Below, one piece after another: positions 6,723 through 10,357 of a DNA stretch of 10,357 bases. Each line of letters opens with the position of its first letter. The stretch's first letter is position 1. Both the position numbers and the translations under genes were made by a program. The notes under the pieces are model-generated. The model saw nothing but the letters and a program-made list of their open reading frames with translations, had not been told where the DNA came from and did not search any database. Source of the stretch: Anaerolineales bacterium (lineage in GTDB: Bacteria; Chloroflexota; Anaerolineae; Anaerolineales; E44-bin32); NCBI GenBank assembly GCA_023250385.1, contig JAHFAU010000062.1, forward strand, positions 1-10,357, given 5' to 3'.

Positions 6723-7972
6723 TGAACCTGCTGGAAAGCGGACGGGTGGCGCTGGGCGCGCTCTCCGCCAACAAGCTTCGGGCGGCGCTGACGATGCTGG
6801 GCATCATCATTGGGGTGGGGGCGGTGGTCACCCTGATGTCGGCCGGCAACGCGGTCGAGGCCTATATCACGAATCAATTCCGGAGCATCGGTTCCAACCT
6901 GTTGTTCGTGGCGCCGGGAACGTTTGACTCACAGCGCGGGGGTGCAGCCTCCGCCGCGATTGGCGGCAAGGGTCTGACCAATGGAGACGCCGCGGCGCTG
7001 CTGGATCCGGTGTTGGCGCCGGATGTGCTGGCGGTCGGGCTGGAGTTGACCGGCGCGGCCGTGGTCGACTACCGGGGGGAAAGCCGGATCCTGTCGATTT
7101 CCGGGGTCGGCCCCAACTATGACGATCTGCGCAACGCCAAACTGAGCGCCGGACGTTTCCTGGATGAGGGAGATCAGGTCGCCGAGTCGCGGGTGGCAGT
7201 GATCGGGCCGCTGGTCGTGGATGAGCTCTTCCCGGAGAATGCGCTGCCCATCGGCGAGCAAATCCGGCTGGATGACATTCAGTTCCGGGTGGTGGGGGTC
7301 CTGGAATCCCGAGGCGGATCTGCGTTCGCCAACGAGGACAACATCATCTATATCCCCCTCTCGACTGCCCAGACCCGGGTCTTTCCCTCCCGCGGGAGAC
7401 GGGGGGATTTCCACATCTCGCTGATTTATGTGCAGGCGATCACGGAGGACCGAACATCGGCGGCGGAAGACCAGATCACCGCGATCCTCCGCCAACGGCA
7501 CGAGATCCAATCCGGCGACGATGACGATTTCACGGCGATCAGTCAGGCTGAAATCTTGACCTCTGCCGCAGGGGTGTTGAGCGTCGTCACGATTTTCCTA
7601 GGAGCCATTGCGGCCATCTCGCTGCTGGTCGGCGGGATTGGGATCATGAACATCATGTTGGTTTCTGTCACCGAGCGGACCCGCGAGATCGGGCTGCGCA
7701 AGGCCGTCGGTGCGCGGCGGCGGGATATCCTGCTGCAGTTCCTGTTGGAAAGTGTGGTTCTGGCCGTCGCCGGCGGCTTGCTGGGAGTCGGGTTGGGAGG
7801 CCTAGGCACCGCGGCGATCGGCCGGGCGGCGAGCGACCTGGCCCCGCAGCTGTCGCTTCAAGCCGTGCTGCTGGCGACCACCTTTTCTGGCCTGGTCGGA
7901 CTGTTCTTTGGGATCTACCCCGCCACCCGAGCCGCCTCGCTCAACCCGATTGACGCGCTGCGGTACGAGTAA
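6722..7972 (+). CDS. ABC transporter permease, MacB/FtsX family
   Basis: A 416-residue permease that partners the ATPase just upstream. The first span (about 22-42, ALTMLGIIIGVGAVVTLMSAG) is followed by an extracytoplasmic MacB-like periplasmic core domain (about 43-277). The C-terminal FtsX domain (278-416) has three more spans around 285-310, 340-366 and 378-402. It contains the typical TERTREIGLRKAVGA coupling segment and ends IYPATRAASLNPIDALRYE, a textbook MacB/YknZ C-terminus. The four-span layout with a separate ATPase resembles YknYZ rather than the fused E. coli MacB. GAGGAGG (6705-6711) lies 10 bases before the ATG. Such transporters work mechanically across the membrane with a MacA-like partner rather than passing substrate through the bilayer. 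The substrate is not known. Confidence 0.92.
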   Translation: MNLLESGRVALGALSANKLRAALTMLGIIIGVGAVVTLMSAGNAVEAYITNQFRSIGSNLLFVAPGTFDSQRGGAASAAIGGKGLTNGDAAALLDPVLAPDVLAVGLELTGAAVVDYRGESRILSISGVGPNYDDLRNAKLSAGRFLDEGDQVAESRVAVIGPLVVDELFPENALPIGEQIRLDDIQFRVVGVLESRGGSAFANEDNIIYIPLSTAQTRVFPSRGRRGDFHISLIYVQAITEDRTSAAEDQITAILRQRHEIQSGDDDDFTAISQAEILTSAAGVLSVVTIFLGAIAAISLLVGGIGIMNIMLVSVTERTREIGLRKAVGARRRDILLQFLLESVVLAVAGGLLGVGLGGLGTAAIGRAASDLAPQLSLQAVLLATTFSGLVGLFFGIYPATRAASLNPIDALRYE

Positions 7973-7985
7973 GGGCTCCGCCTTT
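7971..7985. terminator. Small hairpin between convergent permease and oxidoreductase genes
   Basis: AAGGGC (7971-7976) pairs with GCCTTT (7980-7985), one pair being G-U on the plus strand, around a TCC loop. It lies in the 16-base gap between convergent stop codons, where a bidirectional terminator would be expected. The stem is short and the T-tail minimal. Confidence 0.3.
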
Positions 7986-7988
7986 AAC

Positions 7989-9164
7989 TCAACCTGCGAT
8001 GCTGTATTCGTAGCGGCCGCGAACGAGGTCGTCTTCTTGAAACCGGGTCAATCGAAATAGGCGGCGATCCATCCCCGCCGTGGATTGACCGGAAATCATG
8101 TCAGCGACCAACAGCCCCACGGCCGGACCAAGCTTGAAGCCGTGACCGCTGAAGCCCGAGCATATGTAAAACCCACTTCCCTCGATCAGTTCGTCAATCA
8201 CCGGGTGCCAATCGGGCGTAATGGCGTAGAGTCCGGCATACCCGGATGCGCTTGCGCTGTTTTCCATCGCGGGAAAGCGCCGAACCAACCGGTCGCCTGC
8301 GTCGGCCATGAAATCCAACCCCACGTTCTCGTTGTAGGCATCCGGATCCACCACGTGGTTCAATTCGGATGGATCGATCAAGCCCACCAGCGTCAAGCCC
8401 CCGGTCTCCGGGCGCCAATAGCTGGCAGTCGTGAAATCGGCGACAACCGGATGTTCGTCAACGTAGCCATCCGGCCGGCGAAAGAATGCCACCTGAACCC
8501 GGCAGGATTTGATTGGCACCTCAATCCCGACCCAACGGGAAACCCTCGCGCCCCAGGGGCCCGCGCAATTGATTACGACCGGAGCTTCGAATGTCCCGCT
8601 CGAGGTGGTCACGCCTTGAGCCTTGCCAGACCGCAGGCGAAGGCCTGTCACCTCGGTATCCAGGTGGAACACGACACCTCTCGCTTGGGCGGCTTTGGCG
8701 TAGCTGCCGGTCGTGAGATTCGGGTCGGCGTATCCCGAATCGGGCTCGTAGGCTGCGGCGACCAGATCGGTAGTCTTTAGGAATGGCCACCGTCGTCTGA
8801 TTTCTGCCTCCGGCAGAATCTCGGTCCTGATTCCAACCCTCTGCTGGAGCGCCACATTGGCCCGCAGTCCCTCCAAGTCTTTCTCGGCGGTCAGGACCAG
8901 GAAGCCGGCTCGGCGGAAACCGGCGTCACCACCCACAACCTCTCCGAAATTCTGGAAGACCCGCAGGCTGTGAAGCGCCATCCGGGCCGTGATCTCGTTG
9001 GAGTAGTGCTGGCGAATGATGGCGGAGGATTTCCCGGTCGAACCGGCTCCAAGGCCGCCCTTGTCAAACACCCCGACCTTCAGCCCCCGGCCCGCGAGCT
9101 GAAAAGCAGAACTGCAGCCCATGATCCCGGCTCCAACGATGATCACATCGAATCCCTGAGACAT
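7989..9164 (-). CDS. FAD-dependent oxidoreductase, DAO family (sarcosine oxidase beta / glycine oxidase-like)
   Basis: A 391-residue flavoenzyme predicted to oxidise an amine or amino acid with FAD. The Rossmann dinucleotide motif is GAGIMG (11-16), with an acidic Asp34 at the end of strand 2 (VGVFDKG). The GAGSTGKSSAIIRQHYS segment (39-55) and the C-terminal ITPDWHPVIDE to FSGHGFKLGPAVG segment match the DAO family, especially the sarcosine/dimethylglycine oxidase beta-type branch. AGGAGG (9176-9171, minus strand), six bases before the ATG, supports the start. No alpha, gamma or delta sarcosine oxidase subunit is beside it, so a single-subunit enzyme is more likely. The substrate (sarcosine, other N-methyl amino acids, D-amino acids, proline-like amines) cannot be decided. 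It lies 110 bases downstream of uvrA on the same strand and may have its own promoter. Confidence 0.88.
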   Translation of the reverse strand: MSQGFDVIIVGAGIMGCSSAFQLAGRGLKVGVFDKGGLGAGSTGKSSAIIRQHYSNEITARMALHSLRVFQNFGEVVGGDAGFRRAGFLVLTAEKDLEGLRANVALQQRVGIRTEILPEAEIRRRWPFLKTTDLVAAAYEPDSGYADPNLTTGSYAKAAQARGVVFHLDTEVTGLRLRSGKAQGVTTSSGTFEAPVVINCAGPWGARVSRWVGIEVPIKSCRVQVAFFRRPDGYVDEHPVVADFTTASYWRPETGGLTLVGLIDPSELNHVVDPDAYNENVGLDFMADAGDRLVRRFPAMENSASASGYAGLYAITPDWHPVIDELIEGSGFYICSGFSGHGFKLGPAVGLLVADMISGQSTAGMDRRLFRLTRFQEDDLVRGRYEYSIAG

Positions 9165-9188
9165 ATCCGGCCTCCTGGTTGCGCTTCC

Positions 9189-9218
9189 ACTCTACGGGAG
9201 GAGCCGTCCGCGAGTAAA
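9189..9218 (-). promoter_or_regulatory. Candidate promoter of the oxidoreductase gene
   Basis: On the minus strand, TTTACT (9218-9213) and TAGAGT (9194-9189) each match four of six consensus bases of -35 and -10 boxes, with an 18-base spacer. Transcription would start near 9182, about 18 bases before the ATG and just ahead of its ribosome-binding site. The matches are modest. Confidence 0.3.
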
Positions 9219-9228
9219 GCGTTGCCGA

Positions 9229-9252
9229 CCACCGGAGGATCAGCTTCGGTGG
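9229..9252. terminator. Stem-loop downstream of uvrA
   Basis: CCACCGGAG (9229-9237) pairs with CTTCGGTGG (9244-9252) around a GATCAG loop. On the plus strand this gives nine pairs, one of them G-U; on the minus strand that pair becomes an A-C mismatch. It begins 22 bases after the uvrA stop in the direction of uvrA transcription. There is no T-run after it on the minus strand, so it may be a processing or 3'-protecting hairpin rather than a classic terminator. Confidence 0.35.
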
Positions 9253-9274
9253 AATTGATGACTTTTGACTGATT

Positions 9275-10357
9275 TCAGGCGGGGTTATGAGCAGTCCGAC
9301 CGGGCGATGCCTTCGTCAGGTACGGCTTGAGGTGTCGCCCGGTGTAGGAGGCCTTCACCCGGCTGATCTGCTCCGGCGTGCCCTCGGCGACCAGACGGCC
9401 GCCGCGGTCCCCGCCCTCCGGCCCGAGATCGATCACCCAGTCGGCCACCTTGATGATGTCGGGGTGATGCTCAATGATCAGGACGGTGTTGTCCTGATCC
9501 ACGAGCTGCTGTAACACTTCGATCAGCTTGTGCACGTCGGCAGCATGCAGCCCGACCGAGGGCTCATCCAGGACGTAGACAGTGTGGCCGGGGCCGCGCT
9601 TGGACAACTCCCGCGAGAGTTTGACCCGCTGGGCCTCGCCGCCGGATAGAGTCGTGGCCGGCTGCCCGATCTTCAGGTAACCAAGACCGACATCGCGCAG
9701 GGTCTCGATCTTGCGCAGCATGGCTGGGAAGGCGGCGAAGAATTCGGCGCCCTGCTCAACGGTCATTTCCAGTACTTCGGCGATCGATTTGTCTTTGAAG
9801 CGAACCTGAAGAGTCTCCCGGTTAAAACGGGCACCATTGCAGACTTCACAGGGGACGTACACATCCGGCAGGAACTGCATCTCGATCCGCAGCTGGCCCT
9901 GACCCTGGCACGCTTCACAGCGGCCGCCATGGACGTTGAAAGAGAAGCGGCCCGGTTTGTAACCGCGGATCTTGGATTCGGGCAGCTCGGCGAACAGCTG
10001 GCGGATGTGGTCGAACAACCCGGTGTAGGTGCCGGGGTTCGAGCGGGGGGTGCGGCCGATCGGGCTCTGATCGATATTGATCACCTTGTCAATCCGCTCG
10101 ATGCCCTCCACCGCTTCGTGCTCACCCGGCAGCTCACGCGAACCGTGCAGTTTGCGCGCCAGGGCTTTGTACAGCACTTCCACCATCAAGGTGGACTTGC
10201 CGGAGCCCGACACCCCCGTGATGCAAACAAATTTCCCTAGCGGCACCTCGACGGTCAGGTCGGCGAGATTGTTCTCGCGGGCTCCCCGGACTCGCAGCAC
10301 CTGGCCATTCCCGGGCCGCCGAGTCTTCGGGACATCGATCCTCAGTTTTCCAGCCAG
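9275..10357 (-). CDS. uvrA: Excinuclease ABC subunit A, C-terminal part (partial)
   Basis: The last 360 residues of UvrA, the damage-recognition ATPase of nucleotide excision repair; the start lies beyond the right edge, and the frame is open to base 10357, so the GTG at 10300 is not the start. A full UvrA is about 940 residues. In fragment numbering, the second nucleotide-binding domain has GARENNL (25-31), Walker A GVSGSGKST (48-56), the zinc-binding Cys147, Cys150, Cys170 and Cys173 (CEAC and CEVC, 19 residues apart), the signature LSGGEAQRVKL (237-247) and Walker B VYVLDEPSVGLH (260-271). The H-loop reads IEHH rather than the more usual IEHN, and DEPSVGLH replaces the more usual C-terminal-domain DEPTTGLH. 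The zinc module and the SPIGRTPRSNPGTYTG segment are those of canonical UvrA. Confidence 0.95.
   Translation of the reverse strand: MAGKLRIDVPKTRRPGNGQVLRVRGARENNLADLTVEVPLGKFVCITGVSGSGKSTLMVEVLYKALARKLHGSRELPGEHEAVEGIERIDKVINIDQSPIGRTPRSNPGTYTGLFDHIRQLFAELPESKIRGYKPGRFSFNVHGGRCEACQGQGQLRIEMQFLPDVYVPCEVCNGARFNRETLQVRFKDKSIAEVLEMTVEQGAEFFAAFPAMLRKIETLRDVGLGYLKIGQPATTLSGGEAQRVKLSRELSKRGPGHTVYVLDEPSVGLHAADVHKLIEVLQQLVDQDNTVLIIEHHPDIIKVADWVIDLGPEGGDRGGRLVAEGTPEQISRVKASYTGRHLKPYLTKASPGRTAHNPA

Noticed and set aside
8085..8780. Plus-strand 231-codon open frame opposite the FAD oxidoreductase.
   Set aside because: An antisense shadow; the minus-strand gene has the FAD motif, family C-terminus and a strong ribosome-binding site.

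Overview
The window is a dense, GC-rich bacterial chromosomal segment. It most resembles Chloroflexota (Anaerolineae-like). The clues are lipoproteins and membrane proteins with long Thr/Pro linkers, an NBR1-type Ig-like domain in a lipoprotein, a split MacA/MacB-type exporter, and high GC. This is an inference from protein style; there is no rRNA or other marker in the window to confirm it.

Layout. (1) Positions 1-2621, minus strand: a tight three-gene run of miaB (tRNA methylthiotransferase), an NBR1-Ig-like lipoprotein, and the first codons of polA (DNA polymerase I), which runs off the left edge. Each junction is a 4-base start/stop overlap (ATGA, then GTGA), so the three are probably one transcript with translational coupling. 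The polA start is only 25 codons long. (2) Divergent from miaB, plus strand: a lipoprotein esterase of the alpha/beta hydrolase (esterase D/feruloyl-esterase-like) group, starting at TTG 2658, then a membrane-anchored protein with two LysM domains. (3) Positions 4553-7972, plus strand: a three-gene exporter operon made of a HlyD/MacA-like membrane fusion protein, a LolD/MacB-like ATPase and a MacB-like FtsX permease. The genes overlap by 14 nt and 1 nt. A 14-bp stem-loop lies just upstream of the first ribosome-binding site. (4) Positions 7989-10357, minus strand, convergent with the exporter: the C-terminal 360 residues of UvrA entering from the right edge, then a DAO-family FAD oxidoreductase.

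How they fit together. The left and right edges carry housekeeping DNA-repair genes (polA, uvrA) and a tRNA-modification gene. The middle is a cell-envelope block: two lipoproteins, a LysM wall-binding protein and an exporter. No mobile element, CRISPR array, tRNA or rRNA was seen. No gap between genes exceeds about 142 bases.

I found no convincing undescribed multi-gene system. The most interesting points are the lipoprotein wedged by coupling between miaB and polA, the leader stem-loop of the exporter operon, and -10-like hexamers that overlap the start codons of miaB and the LysM gene.
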